64,000 bases of DNA from Nematostella vectensis (Eukaryota > Cnidaria > Anthozoa > Actiniaria > Edwardsiidae), in contig NC_064035.1 in assembly GCF_932526225.1 (NCBI RefSeq), forward strand, positions 1,983,501 to 2,047,500, given 5' to 3'. The notes below the pieces were generated by a model that worked only from the letters and a program-made list of their open reading frames with translations, was not told the origin of the DNA and searched no databases. Below, in pieces: positions 33,646 through 47,600 of this stretch. Both the position numbers and the translations under genes were made by a program. The first letter of the stretch is position 1, and each line of letters begins with the position of its first letter.

Positions 33646-35478
33646 TCCACTGTACTATCCTTGGTACCAAAAACTCCAAGCTTTTCACTTCAAAAGAGCT
33701 TTGAGCTTTAGAGCCTCTGGTAGCCAGGGTAATGGGAGCTTTGCGTAATGGGAACTTCAATATTTTGCTTCATTAATATTTTCGTGCCCAGCGGCTCTTG
33801 CACTCGGGATCTGGGTACGAATTTACCTACATCTTCCAACACTGACAATTTTATCAAAATAAACAAAACGTGAAAGGCTTTTCATATACGCACATTGATA
33901 TGTTTAATGAAAGGTTCAGCTATAAGACGTTAGGGTGTGAAAATATTTCTAGAAATTACTAACCTACTAAGCCATGACGGTCGCGACAGCACAACCTCTT
34001 ACGGTGGTACGGTGGTGGTGCGGAAGGTAAAGTAGTTATAAAGTACTCCCGTCAAACACTAGCGTGGCGGGAGATGGAGCAAAGGAACTTCAACCCCCCC
34101 CCCCCCCCCCCCCCCCCCCCCGTGGCATCACCGACCGCTAACAGCTAACCCCCCTCCATTCTAGTCATTCTAGCCTGTGTGAATTACCCTCGCTTTTTCA
34201 GATTTCGAAGTGCAAGTGCTAGAAGGGCCAAAACTATGAACATCAAGTACAGATGTACTAATAATTTTCACGGCGATTATCACAAATTGAAGTTTAGATA
34301 GAAAAGTAATACAACTGTGCAATAAAGGGAAATTGGAAAGCTCAATAAACTATAAACTACAATAGTTCCTTTTGTTCAGACTGAAGGGAGCTCGTACAGG
34401 TGTTCTCGTAATTTCGGCTAGATTGGATATGTGGATTGTCAAATTCATACAAATTTGGGACGGACTATCTCTGACGCTCGATTACGAAATTCATAACAAA
34501 CGTTCCGAACAAGCCAAGAACTCTAGAAAAAAAATCGAACAAGCGAAGCTTTGGTTAAAAGGCACAGCCAAACTTTAGAATAAAAAAAAGACTGGGGAAT
34601 AAAATCAAGTGTATTTTAACAATTTTCTTTTTAGAGTGTGTAATAGACCTTGCGCAAAATAAACACTATGACCGTGTATTGTCCATTTTATTCAGAATTT
34701 GTGGCAATTTCCGTTTGACCACATAACTTTTGCATCACAAAGTGCGAAATCCTTCTATCACATTAACCGATTATAATTCTTTCAGTTACAGCTATTGATT
34801 CACGCACTACTGACAACAAGTAAAATCCTTTATTCCGTAATTATTTATCACTACACACGAATTAATTTCTTTATAGTTTCCCGTAAACGTCACTAAACAT
34901 TGATTCAACTGATTAGATGTGCTGAGCATGAATAGAAAATGCTGTCAAACGGAAGGACATCGCGGCACCCAGTGATGAAGCCAGTGCTTTTGTGACACAT
35001 TAATCTTTATCTCACATTAAACTTCCCATCACGAATACCATTTTAATAAAACAGGCAGAGTTTGTCACTAGCTTTTCAGAGTAAAGTATCTCCTTTTATC
35101 TGAACAATGTTTACTGGAGAGCTTTGTTTCCTCTAAGTGCAAGAATTAAAAGGTCTCAAACTAATTTAGCTTCTAGACGCTGATTTGCCAAATTTGCGGA
35201 TGCTAAGTAAACAGTGCTCAATCCTTTTGAAAACATTTCTCGTTTTGGTGACATCTACAACGTCCAGTGATCGACTGGGCTCCTCCCTTCAGTCATGTCC
35301 CGTAATTGAACGAAAGCATTCTTTTGTTGTTGACTTGTCAGTAGGTTAGCCTATCACGACGAGTTATCTAGATGTCCTGGGCCCTATATGACATTCTCAC
35401 ACATAATACTAAAATAGTGCCAACCACATTGAGAACTCGTCCGGACTTGATTCACTAAGGGCCAGCTCTGGTATCAAC
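33646..35478. promoter_or_regulatory. Region upstream of Six4/5, no coding signal
   Basis: About 1.8 kb of AT-rich sequence with no supported ORF; the 68-codon frame at 34372 has no recognisable features. It holds a 38-base C run at 34094-34131. The region should contain the Six4/5 promoter and enhancers, but I cannot name a specific site. Confidence 0.35.
34094..34131. repeat. Uninterrupted run of 38 C
   Basis: A homopolymer C tract (G on the minus strand), 1.35 kb upstream of the Six4/5 start codon. Such tracts can form G-quadruplex or i-motif structures and are prone to sequencing length error, so its exact size is unreliable. Confidence 0.9.
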
Positions 35479-37008
35479 ATGGAGTCTCTCGATAGTGTTT
35501 CGCCGATCAAAGGGGACGGATCCACTTTAGCGTTCTCTGCGGATCAAGTCGCTTGCGTATGCGACGCGCTTCGGCAGGCCGGAGATATCGAAAGGCTCTC
35601 TCGATTTCTGTGGTCCCTCCCCCCAGACGATCTACTGAATGGAAGCGAAAGCGTGCTCAAAGCAAGAGCCATAGTCTCGTTCCACCGTGGCCGCTACCGC
35701 GAAGTTTACAATATCCTCGAGACTAATGAATTTGACCCATCGTCACACGAACTTTTGCAGTGTCTTTGGTACAAGGCCCACTACAGCGAAGCGGAAAAAT
35801 TACGTGGACGATCACTAGGTGCTGTTGATAAATATCGAATCCGAAGAAAGTTCCCCTTGCCTCGGACTATTTGGGACGGCGAAGAGACCGTTTACTGTTT
35901 TAAGGAGAAAGCACGTGCGGCGCTAAAGGACTGCTACGAGCAGAATAAATACCCTACGCCGCAGGAAAAGAGATTGATTGCAAAACAGACGAACCTTACG
36001 CTTAAGCAAGTGAGTAACTGGTTCAAGAATCGACGACAACGCGATCGCATCCCTTCTAACAAAAGGTAAGACATGATAAAGTGGCAGAAATTATTATCTA
36101 TTGTCAAGTATACTTCAAACTGTTTAAACCATTATCTCTGCTCTGTTACCACTAATAGTTCGGCGCTGGAAGCCATGCAATTGCTGCAGTCAAGTGGATT
36201 CCCGTTAAAATGCTGAAACGAACGCTGTTTGTTTGTAGCGTAACACATTCTGTCCGTAATCCCAACAAGGCTTCCGTTCTCAAATAAACTTGATAAGGCT
36301 CTTTAGAAGTATGGACTTTGCTTTTGTTTTGGAGTATCGGGTGACTCCTAAATGCTTTGCGCTTTTATTATTCACACTTTATAGAAGCGACAATTAGGGG
36401 ACGAGAACTTCGCCTCTTGCCTAGCTCGTGTTTCCACCCACAAGTAATGAGCGCGATGTACAGCCAATTCTGAATGAATGGAAATCACTGAAAAAGGCAA
36501 CGGTCATCCTTAAATATCGTAGAGACAAACTCTTTTACTCTGCTTTCCTGTTACTTTTAAAAGTGTGTGTAAACAGAAATGGAACGGACCGTTTTTGCGT
36601 GTAGTGATTTTGCTCTCGTAGCTTACTTGTCTGACTGTTTAAACTTCCGCGGCCATTACTCTAACCATAAATGTAAACTAATATTTACTAATGGTTTCTC
36701 TTATGTTTTTGTTCTGAAGTTCATCCGGTACTCTGCGGAGAAACTCCACGATAGATGCGAGTTCCCCGCCTTTGATGAACGCATCTTTTGAACACGACGC
36801 TCACCATGTCATGCTGCCATCATTGATGAAGACCGAGGAAAGCCTTATGAACGCTAGTCTGTTTACCCCAGTGTCTCTTACGGACCCGTCCGTCCCTGTA
36901 CCGTCGCAAATCATTGTGTGCAGCGCCGAACATTCAATACCTTCCTCTGACAACTTGGCACAGGAGAGTGGACACGGAGTTGTAAAGAAGGAAGAGATAC
37001 TACAGTAA
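35479..37008 (+). CDS. Six4/5: Six4/5-class homeodomain transcription factor
   Basis: Two exons, 35479-36065 and 36720-37008, join in phase 2 (AAA AG/T) to give 291 residues. Residues about 19-128 form the SIX domain ([43 protein letters not shown]). Residues about 129-191 form the homeodomain, with recognition helix [14 protein letters not shown]. The homeodomain start [13 protein letters not shown] is typical of Six4/5; Six1/2 has ETSYC and Six3/6 has QKTHC. SIX proteins bind DNA in the nucleus and partner Eya. The short Ser/Thr-rich tail in exon 2 ends VVKKEEILQ. The long vertebrate SIX4 activation region is absent, as may be normal for a cnidarian member. Confidence 0.93.
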
Positions 37009-39312
37009 AGTGTGCAGAAAGAATTGCCGTATGAGGCTTTCATGATGACGTTACGTATTATATTTGTGCGATTTTGAGGTCAAAGAGAAAAACAGTGTGG
37101 GATAATGTCATCCGCGAAAGGATGTGGTTAAGCTTCTGTGCTGTAAATGCTACCCCGCCTTACCAGGTCTATTAGAAACATAATAATGCCTGCGTGTGAA
37201 AGCATGCCATTAGCAGAGATGGACTCTCAGAAACACGAACATAGGGGAGAAAATGCGTTATAGTTGTTTGATATACTACTTTTTACGAGAGGAAAGACCC
37301 AATGATTCCCATTTACAGAACAATCCAAAACAAATTGATAAAGGATATAGGATAACAAATCGAATTTGTAATTATGACCAACTTTGGCAAGAAATTGTAA
37401 ATCAGCATTGTATTTATATTACCAAAGAATTTTTATTAATAGATAGCGGGCAGTGAAGATTGATAAATAGTGTGCTAATTCAACTGAGTATTTCTCTTAT
37501 CAGGATACGTATGATAAATATTTTTAAAATCAACCTTTCTAAAGCCTGCTAGCTTTATTACACAATGCATGTAATCTCTAGTGTTGTTGTTGGTAATTCG
37601 AGGGCTGCTTTTATTCAAAGCTAGAGTGTTTTCTGTGGGATCTTCAGATAAACTACTCCTCCCCGCTTGGTGTGTAAAAACCTGAGGAGTCGTACCTACA
37701 CTTTCTATATTAGCAAAACAAATCCCGAGTACCAAAAAAAAAAAAGCCATAATTTATAAGATCGATTTTCAAAAATATTTTGGGGAGCGTGCCTATTGTG
37801 GTTGACAATTTCTGACAATACCACAGGAAACCCAATATACGAAAATGAATAGCTGCTTGAGTTGGTAGTTCCTTCACCCCGAAAATTCCTTTGTTTTCAC
37901 CAGCCCTGTGAGCATACAAAAAAGAGGTTCAAAGCAAAACCTCAAAAGTCCGTAACCCGAAGGGACCTTTCTGACCTTCATTTCTTTATCTGAACGTGCA
38001 CACGCAAGGCCATTGGGGGGAAATCTGAATATGTTTGTGAGAAATTCGGGCTGTGTTCTCTTGCGGCTAAAAAAAAAGAAAGGAAACGTTAGGGATCTAG
38101 AGAGGCAAATACATTGTTTAACCGTACTTACCAGCACATACCCTCAAAAGGAGGACGGAGTAAATAATAAAACAAATTATAAAAACGTAAACAACAACTT
38201 GACATGTGTACGCGCGCAAGTCTTTGCGTGATTTTGAGCTTCTAAGAATGAGTCCCCGAATCCCTGAAAGGGATTCCATGTATGGTTTTAAGGAACATTT
38301 TCCTATAAAAAGTGAGCGCGCATAACCTTCCTAACCCATTCCAGTGTTATAGAGCCAAAATTTCATTGCTTTGCTGGCCACAACATGCAAGTGTTTACTG
38401 CCTTGTACGTGCTCGTGTCGCGTAACATTCATTTCCGTCAGCGAGGCAAGCGAGTCTCTAAAGCTTTTCAAACTTCCAACCAACTATGTACAATAGACAG
38501 AGATTTCTGGGTAAACGATGATTTTCAAGCGCACTAGCGTCAAATACCAAAATTGCCTTGCTCATCATCGTTGTTGAACACCAAAACTAAAACAGGGACT
38601 AAGAAACTTTATGCTGGCATAGATAATTTTAGTTCAATCTTATAAGATTGAAGAATTAAATATTTGAATAAACTAATAAATAAATAAACGTTAGACATTT
38701 GGCTGGACCAAAAGCAAATATTTTCAAAGGGAGTAAACAAACTCGTCGCATTCTCGTTCCACAAGTAGCCCAGGCTCACGGCGAGTTAGCCTGCTTGCAG
38801 GCGTTTACCCGGTGTTTTTTTCGCTATGCGTTAAGTCGTGGTCGCCATATTGTTTTTGGCCGCGCTAGCTTGGCGAAGGGCCAGAAAAAAAAAAAAAAAA
38901 AAAAAAAAACGAGAAAACATAGCAAAAAAAAACACCGGCTAAACGCCTGCAAGGCTCACGGCGAGTGTAGGTGATTACAGAGTTTGGTATGAAAGCGAAA
39001 TGAGCTTCGTAAGAACCTGAGGTTCGTAAGATAATACAACGTCTAAACTATTTTTAAGTCACAATATTTATTTCAATACAGAATATTAATTTCAACAAGA
39101 TTTGTAACATCCAATATTTCGAGTGAGCCTGGGCTACCTGTGCTCGTTCCCGGCTTCCTTGTTCCCCCAGCACATTCTTGCGACCAGCGATTTTCTTCGC
39201 GGGCTCAACTGTGGGAGGAACGCCTTGGCATATTGCAACTTTCTCTCTCCTCAAAGAGCAGAGAAAAAACCGTGGCAAAGAGGAGATTTTTGACCGTCTA
39301 ATTGTTACAGAA
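37009..39312. other. Intergenic, Six4/5 3' side to methyltransferase 5' side
   Basis: About 2.3 kb without a supported gene. Short ORFs here lack domain signals and sensible splice sites. It includes a foldback insertion at 38787-38951. A frame open from 39178 into the methyltransferase has no ATG before 39313, so that part is read as 5' untranslated sequence. Confidence 0.4.
38787..38951. mobile_element. 165-bp hairpin insertion flanked by a 15-bp direct repeat
   Basis: AGGCTCACGGCGAGT occurs at 38772-38786 and again at 38952-38966. The segment between is a foldback: GCAGGCGTTTACCCGGTGTT near the left is answered by AACACCGGCTAAACGCCTGC near the right, with T-rich and A-rich inner arms (a run of about 25 A near 38885). 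A target duplication this long suits a retroposed insertion better than a typical cut-and-paste element. Confidence 0.7.
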
Positions 39313-40293
39313 ATGTGGATCAGACAAGAGTACATGCCAGAGAAAGCAAGATATGAAGCGCCTTACGAGATTGATATCGAACGCCCTCATAAATGTGATA
39401 AAATTCGGATCACGCTAGCACAAAGCCCCGCCGCTATCGGTACCACTGTATGGGACGGGAGTATCGCTTTGGCGAAAATGTTCGACACCAACCCTGAATA
39501 CCCACCAGAACGATTACGAGAAAGCAGTGTACTCGAGCTAGGAGCAGGCTGTGGACTTGTTGGAATTTATTTGTGTCTGTTAGGAGCAAGAACGACTGTC
39601 TTGACTGATTTGAAATGCTGTGTTTCAAACCTAGAGAACAACATTGACCTAAATGTACCCAAAGGACAGCAATACGATATAAACGCACTGGAGTATACTT
39701 GGGGTACAGACACAAGTAAACTAACTCGGCATGGCTTGTACGACCTTGTTGTTGCTGCAGAAGTTCTGTATGATGAAAAGGACTCTGTGGTTTTGGCAAA
39801 ATCTATTGCACGAGTTGTTCACTCAAAGTCTAAAGTGTTTGTCTCCATGGGTAGAAACCGACTTGGTGAAAAAGCGTTTGTATTAGAGATGATAAAACAG
39901 GGGTTTAATGTATCTGAGGTAAGATAAACAAAACAAGGTAGACAAAGCTTTCCTGTGGCAGATTTCATAACAAGCAACTGTACTTTTGCCATGGGTTCCC
40001 TGGGCCGGATTCAGGAGCTCCAATTAGAGCCAAAGAAGGATTTTTACCCCTGACTCCATGGTTCCAGAGGCTGAAAGACTGTTTCATCCAGCCCTAATGA
40101 ATTATAAAAAAGTAGAAAGAAGTGTCTGCCTATGGTATATCACAGCCATTTTTTGTTATCTCAAATCAGATTTTGACCCAACACTGAATATATATGTTTC
40201 AATAACTTTATTTGTTTCCAGGTTTCAAGAGACAACCTTCACCCAAAGTTTCAAGACAGCATCATCAAAGTCATTATGTTTGAAAAAGAATAA
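39313..40293 (+). CDS. METTL21/EEF1AKMT3-type protein lysine methyltransferase
   Basis: Two exons, 39313-39918 and 40222-40293, join in phase 0 to a 225-residue protein, the normal size for this seven-beta-strand family. SAM-binding motif I is SVLELGAGCGLVG (72-84). TTVWDGS (44-50) matches the family's VWD signature, LTDL (97-100) follows the second strand, and VVAAEVLYDE (146-155) corresponds to the acidic post-motif used in substrate positioning. Exon 2 gives SRDNLHPKFQDSIIKVIMFE and a stop. The substrate is probably a lysine on a chaperone or elongation factor, as for METTL21A and EEF1AKMT3, but the subgroup is not decided by sequence. An acceptor-like TTGTTACAG just before the ATG suggests an upstream non-coding exon. 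Confidence 0.88.
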
Positions 40294-41668
40294 ACACACA
40301 CATTTTGAAATTTGTTGCAGTCTGATAATAGTAGATGTTCCAGTAACTGTTTGTACTATAGGTCACATTAAAATTTCTCACAATTTCCCAATATAGTTGT
40401 TGCAATTGTATAAGAATATCCTGGTTTAGTATCTTCTCAGGTATGCCTGGGACTTTGAACATTGAGTGATTAGCATAATCAATCCCCTATAGGTATTTGC
40501 TTTGTAAATAGGAAACAAGATTTGGCCATTTTTCATCCTACAAGAAATGTGAAAGCATCCATTTCAATATCCGTGAAACATGATTTAAAGATGTTCAAAG
40601 GCCATTTTTCTGTCCGTGAAACATGAAAAGCCATTTTGCCCAGTCTGTGAAATGTGATTCATACCCCCCTTCACCAGCCTCTACATGCTTATGTATTGAT
40701 TTAGATAAACTTGTTCATCTCTGAGTGTGCTATCTCTAAACTGTAGGTTTTCTTATCAGCTGTTGTTGTATTATTTCTTAAATCTTATCAGGATCAAGAA
40801 TAAGCCAACATTGTTTTTGCTTTTCAATCAATCAACTAATCAATCATTTTATTTTTATTTGTAAATATATAGGACTTGCATGAAACCTGTGATACTGAAA
40901 TAATTTTCAATTTTTCCAGTCAAAACCATTATCACAATTTTTACACTTTTCATGCCAAATTGGTACCGTGCGCTCCTAAATGGATTCCCTAAAAGAATCG
41001 GCGTCAAAATTTATCCGTGAATTTTGTCTTACTCATGTTTTTTTTCTCAAGTCTCCACCCCTCCCCCATTCTGCAGCCGCTAGTCTGTATCGTGGGCTCA
41101 CAAAGGGAAGTGAAACTGTGACGAGATATCGTGGCTCTATCTCGGTTGTATCCCAAGGAACAGCAACTTTGCAACAGAACTTTACATTTCGACCACCAAG
41201 ATTGACGCTGAAGAAAATTTTGTCTCAACAAACAGAATTTCGGGGTAATAGCTGACGAAATGCAGGAGTGTTTCCATCCGATGTGAGGAATTTGAGGCAA
41301 CTTCTTTGTCGGCCGGCCGGTGTGCCATCTCCACTTCACAACACTCTCTGTCTCAGACATAAAGGCATATTTGTTCAGCTTTTGCCGTCATTTGTGTGTG
41401 CTGTTCGAGTTACTCCAGGCCGTACCTGAATCACATTTCCATGTTAAATCATGGCAAGAGGACAACGGTAGCGCAGGACACCCGAAATAAGTTTTGGAGT
41501 TTAGGCTGATGAATGCTTCATTGACTTTCAGTCAAAATACACATTCAGGGTCCATGGGGGCCTGAGGGAACAGGCACCGATCACGATCTTTACATTGTTA
41601 AAAATTCGTTAAGTCCTCGTCAATTTTAATTCTATTATCGAAGTGTATAATTATTGCGGCTTTCAAAA
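40294..41668. other. Intergenic between methyltransferase and GALNT10-like gene
   Basis: About 1.4 kb with no supported coding exon. The frames at 40980-41255 (+) and 41004-41360 (-) have no domain signals. A thrice-repeated motif around 40545-40655 (GTGAAACATGA, CCATTT) is noted but unexplained. Confidence 0.4.
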
Positions 41669-44600
41669 ATGAGGCTAAGCTTGAAACGTATTTTCAAAGT
41701 AGCTCTTTTAGCCTTCACCTGCTTGATGGTCTACATGATTGCGAATCTCGGAAATATCAGAGATCATGATAACTCAGAACACTCACCGTCGGGGGCTGCT
41801 AATCTGGGACCTTTAAAGAACATTGAGGATTTTTGGACACCAGAAAAAACCAAAACAATAATTACAGGTCCGGGTGAAAATGGTGAACCCGTGGAGACAA
41901 AAGCTGAGGATGAATCGAAGAAAGATGCGGCATACTCCGAGTTTGGATTCAATCAATTTGTCAGTGATCAGATATCTTTGGAGAGGACTATCTCTGACAC
42001 ACGACATCAAGCGTAAGAACAAATTATGATTTATGAATAATAATCAAAAGTTGCCCATGCTTTGCCTTGATAGCAAAGTTGATTAATAATTGATTATTGT
42101 AGATAACAATAGGGCTTTAGCTGATTTTGAGCTGTTATCTGATCTTTCTTTGTAAGTGGATGGATTATATGAATGAATCACTTATATTTTGAAGATTAAA
42201 GCTAGATTGGATTGTTTTTTTTTATAGGAGCACCATAATTCAAAGAGATGAAGTGAATTAGTATTTTTAAATTAGTGAGCTTTCAGTACTTTTGGCGAGC
42301 TTTGTTGAAAATAATATACACCTATTTCAATAAATGTTGTCAGTGCAAATGGCGATTGGCAAATGGCAGTTCTACTACCTAAAGTAACCATGCGTCTCGA
42401 AGAATATGGATAAATCAAAGTAATTATCCATTAAAGGTTACCAATGCTTGGCTCTGACATTGCTGGACTTTATTTAACACCTTTAATTTTACGAATAATT
42501 AGTACCCAAAAGCCATTTACCATTTGCCATTCGCGTTTTGCACTGACAACCTTTTGTAAAATAGGTTTTTGGAAAATCGGGAATTGGAGATACAAACGCA
42601 ATCATTTTACCCTAGGTGGGGAATTCCTGTTACAGTCTCCTAGGGAGAGTGGGGTGGTAGCTCACTGGTACATGTTGTGCTCTTTAGCATGTCTCGTCTC
42701 TTTAGGGTTCAAGCCTGGTCCAGGTCAACTTTGAAGGTTTAAAACTTGGAACTTGGGTCTTTATGTTTCTGAAGTCCCTGTGCAGTATGCTGTATTACCA
42801 GGTCACCAGAGGTGTTGAATGAAAGGCATATAAAGGCACTCTGCTTAAATACTATTTTCTGCCAATGGAACACAAAATTGTTGGTTATTGTTGAGAAGGG
42901 AAAAATGGATAACCAAGAAAAAAACGGGGGTGTAGAAGAAAAACAATAATGCCAATGAACTTAGAGTTGACCTTGGAACACAGTGGTGAGAGGGACCACT
43001 GGGTGATAGTGACAGTGCTTACACCTTAACTCACACTTACTGTCGGCTTATTGTATGACACCCTGGCAAGTAAAGTCACTCACATGTGAAGGGCATTTGT
43101 GTCATCCATGTCTTGTAATTTTAAATTTGCACTAATTTTTTTTCAGATGCAAACAGCGCTCCTACCCTATAAACCTTCCAAAAGCTAGTGTTGTGATTGT
43201 GTTTCACAATGAAGGCTGGTCCACACTAATGCGCACTGTTCACACTGTGCTGCTTAGGTCGCCACCACACATGCTACAGGAGATAGTGATGGTGGATGAC
43301 TTTAGCAACAAAGGTATGGTTTACTTTTGTAAGCAATGCTGAGCAGTTAATCAGTTATTAGTAAGTAGGTTGAATATTTATTTTGCAGATAAATACTGGT
43401 AATTATTAAGGAAACATTTCTTGCTTAGGTCCTCTTACACGAGTGCAAGATACACGGGTGACATCACAGCATGTCATGAACAAACATGTGGTTTATATGT
43501 TGGAATTTTATGATAAGAATTTTGTTCATTGCTGAATTACTTTGTGTTATAACATTATAAGTAAGGCAGTACACAATTTATGGGTATCCCCCCTAAAAGA
43601 CCCCTTAAACTGCAACGTTATTTCTCTTTTTTAGATTTTTTAAAGCAAAAATTAGATGACTATACAAAGAAGCTTGGGAAAATTAAAATTGTAAGGACAA
43701 AAGAGCGAGTTGGTCTGATAAAAGCAAGAGTTATTGGAGCTAACAATGCTGTTGGAGAAGTGGTGATATTCCTGGATGCACACTGTGAATGTAACAAAGG
43801 GTGGCTGCCACCTCTACTGGAGAGAATAGCACTGAATAGACGTACAGCGGTGTGCCCTACTATAGATTTTATTGATCATAAAACATTCCAGTACAAACCT
43901 ATGGACCCTTATATAAGGGGGACGTTCAACTGGAGATTTGATTACAAGGAGAGAGCTGTGCGACCAGAAGAGATGGCAAAGAGAAGAGATCCGACTCAAG
44001 AAGTGAAGTAAGACAAATCAATCCACATCATTTTGGTAATCTTAGGTTCCTCTTAACCATTCCTATAGTGCAAAACACTAACATGGCAGCCAAGTCAAAT
44101 AATATTGGCCAAACAGCCTCTGTGAATTAATATTTTGATTGACATGTACATACTCGGAGCACCCTTTTGTAGGGGTAGCGATGGGTAAATCCGTGACTTG
44201 CAGAGACCACGATGCCAAGATTCCCAGACTTTGCGAAATTTTCGTGAGACTTTTGAAATTTCGAGGTACCCATCACTACCCCTTTTTGTATGTTTTGGGG
44301 TGTAGAAAGTTTACTTTAGAAAAAAAATATGTTTGGTTCTGCCATCATGCTGGTGGAGTGTTTTTAATGCCTTAGAAGACTTTTTAGCATAATACTGCAG
44401 CTTTCTGTCCCTATTCTACCAGATCCCGACTAATGGCAGGGGAGTTATTTCCCATCATGCTGCTTTTTGTGATAATTCCCATATTGTCTCTCAGATCACC
44501 AGTAATGGCTGGAGGGCTGTTTGCAATTAACAGAGAGTTCTTTAGTGAGCTTGGCCAGTATGATCCTGGAATGTTTATCTGGGGAGGTGAACAGTATGAG

Positions 44601-47600
44601 ATTTCATTTAAGGTGAGAGTATTTTTTTACTGTAGACAGAGAAATTTATCTGATGTTCCTGGTTTGATACAAATGCCATTGTATTGCAGATTGGAAATAT
44701 TTAAGCCTGCTCTCAGTCAATAGCACATGAGGCAGCGTGTTGCCTGGTCGGGTCATTTGTTGCCGCGTTTTAAGACTAATTCTCCAAATGTCGGTAAAAC
44801 TTCTCTTTTTTCACAGATCTTGTGTTGATTTACTTACCATTTTTATCTGGTCTGGTCATTTTCCATTTTTTGCTTTCAAATCTGACACTTCTGACTTCGC
44901 AACTGATAGGCTATTAATTATAAGGTTACAAGTAGGTTAACCAATCAGCATTAAAGATAGACCACCAATGTAAGTGGGCTCACTGTATCCTCCTATGCCC
45001 CTCTGCCTTGAAGTATTTTTTAGCAAATACCAAGCACGTGAACAGGGTTACCTTGGTCACCATTGGTATGTCATTTCGCATTGAAAGACCATTATCTTTT
45101 TCCATCTTTATCTTATCTTTATCTTTTTTCCATGTGATACGTTTAGCTGCACACACCCCTCAGCAGTTCTTTTCTTTCTATGTGGTCACCTAGCAAACAT
45201 CCCTCTGTCCACATTCTTTTTGTACAGTTATGGCAATGCGGCGGCCAGCTTGAAAACATTCCTTGCTCTCGAGTTGGGCATGTGTACAGGCACCATGTTC
45301 CGTACACCTACCCAAAACATGATGCAACCCTGGTCAACTTTAGACGAGTAGCCGAGGTATGGATGGATGAGTATAAAGACTGGCTGTACGACAAGCGGCC
45401 TGAAATCAAGAGTGTGGATTATGGAGATATCAGCGATCGCATTGCTCTCCGTAAACGGTTGAAATGCAAGAGCTTCAAGTGGTACCTGGAGAACGTTGCT
45501 AATGACACGGTCAAGACCAAGTATGAGCCACTGAGGGCCAATGGGCATGTATGTACCCCTCTAGGCGTCATGTCGATCAACCACTCCTTTAGATTAGTTT
45601 ACAATTGAAACTATAACTGTTTATTTTCAAGAACTTCAAAATAACCACCCATGTTTGAAGTTTAATACCTTATTAACAATATTTTATAGAAAGTATCTCA
45701 GTTACTTGCTTGAATTAGCCGATGGAAATGGATTTTTTGAGTAACTCGGTATTTTGCGGGAGCGGAAAGTGATGTTCATTTGCACGCTTGTAGTACTGAT
45801 GGTAGATGGTTTAGTCCGTGTGTAAAGCATGTACTAAAACCTAAAAGAACTATCTATCTCCATCCCTCGATATGAGACGTTCAAAACAAACCACTGTAAC
45901 GTATTTATCTGAAAAAATTACTGTGGTTTTGAGTAATCTGTGAAGTCTCGCTCAATGACTTCCGTCAGTCAAATGCCTTAAAGAAGGCCAATCACGCCGC
46001 CATTTTATGCTACCGCCCAATGTCGAGTCACACAAAGAATCCATTTCCATCGGCTAATTCAAGCGAGTAACCAAGATATTTTTAATCAAATATCGTCAAT
46101 AACATATCAGACTTCATTCGTATATTGTTATTTTGAATTTTCCTTCGAACAAACCGCTGTATTTTCAATGATAAACAAAAACAAAAGGTTGGGTGATTAA
46201 GATTACCTAAACTGTTGTCATTGGACTCCCAATCACATCATCTCTCAACGCTGACCATATATTCTGTTACAAATTTAAAACTGACAGACGGAAGTGAGAA
46301 GGGGTTTTAGCATTATTTTGGAAACGTTGGCGAGAGTTCTTGCAATACTCAAAATCACAGGAAAGATCCTTTTAATGAACTTGGGAGGTATTCTTATTTT
46401 GAGAAGGTTTGAAAACAGTGCAAGCGCTTCCTGTGATTTTTTCCCTTTTTTTTAATTCTGAGATTATGTGCCTGTTTTCAGGTCCGTAATCAAGGGAAAA
46501 ACATGTGTTTGGACTCAATGGGCCGAAAGGACGGGCATGTTGGGCTAGCGTCCTGCCATAATATGGGCGGTAACCAGGTGGGAACTGTTGTTGTTGTTTG
46601 TCCTGTGTGCATCCAATCCAGATGGTTCGTCGAGAGGAGCCTGTGTTTGGATGACGTCATCGCGTATAATCAGCAAGATAAAAAAAAAAGAGAGAGAGTC
46701 GTGCCGCGCGATAATTGTGTTTATCTTAAGCGATTTTTGTTAAATTTTATTTCTGTTTTTTATATGACACAGCTTTAACACACCTTTATCTTGAAGTTTT
46801 TAACGTCTACTTTAATTTATTTTAGAATCGTCCGTTGAAAACAATTCGTGTTTTTTTTCAAAATTGAAAAATCAAAATTTGTCGCAAATAATTCCACGTT
46901 TACAGTAGTGAATCAAGTACAAAGTATTTTTAATAATAAAAGGCTGTTAGTTGGTCAACAATTCCTATCGATTTATCAGCTACTGTGATTTCTTATCTAC
47001 AACTCTCATGGTGTCCATTTCTTTGGGAACGGCGCTTTAAAAGAATGCTTTTGTCACCGTCACCTCTGAAGAGTTTTAGCTATGGGTTTCAATACCTTTT
47101 CAATAGGTAAACGTGCACATTAAGATGTCTTTAGTTCGCTGGTTACTTGTCTTGCACATGGTCCAATATACGACGATAGGGTGCAAAGCGCTCGGTAGGC
47201 ACTGCAATAACCACGCGTACATGGTAGCGACACGCCTGTAGGGCCACGCCTGGTACCACGGCACTTCCTGGGCCTCCACCACCATCACCACCACGTATGC
47301 CAGGCAGCACAAGATGTAAACAAACACCAAGGTCAGCACCACCTGCATTAGCTCCAGCTCCCATTCGCTTACTGGACACCAGATAATGTTGCGCTTGCGT
47401 CGCTTGGTAACCACTACGTCCAGGGGGGCGGGCGGGAGGTGCCCGATGGTCCGATTAACGTTGCGCTTGGGGCTTGGTAGTGGTACTGCTTGGTCCGCGC
47501 GGTTTAGTTCCTCCTCCTCGCCTCTAGCTTGGGGTGAAGTTGGTTCGTCGCACAGCTCTTGTGGCGTCGTGTGACACGCGGCCGTGGCATAAGCTGTTAT

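Noticed and set aside
39178..39312. Upstream extension of the methyltransferase frame
   Set aside because: It has no ATG, and the 225-residue protein from 39313 already has the normal family length.
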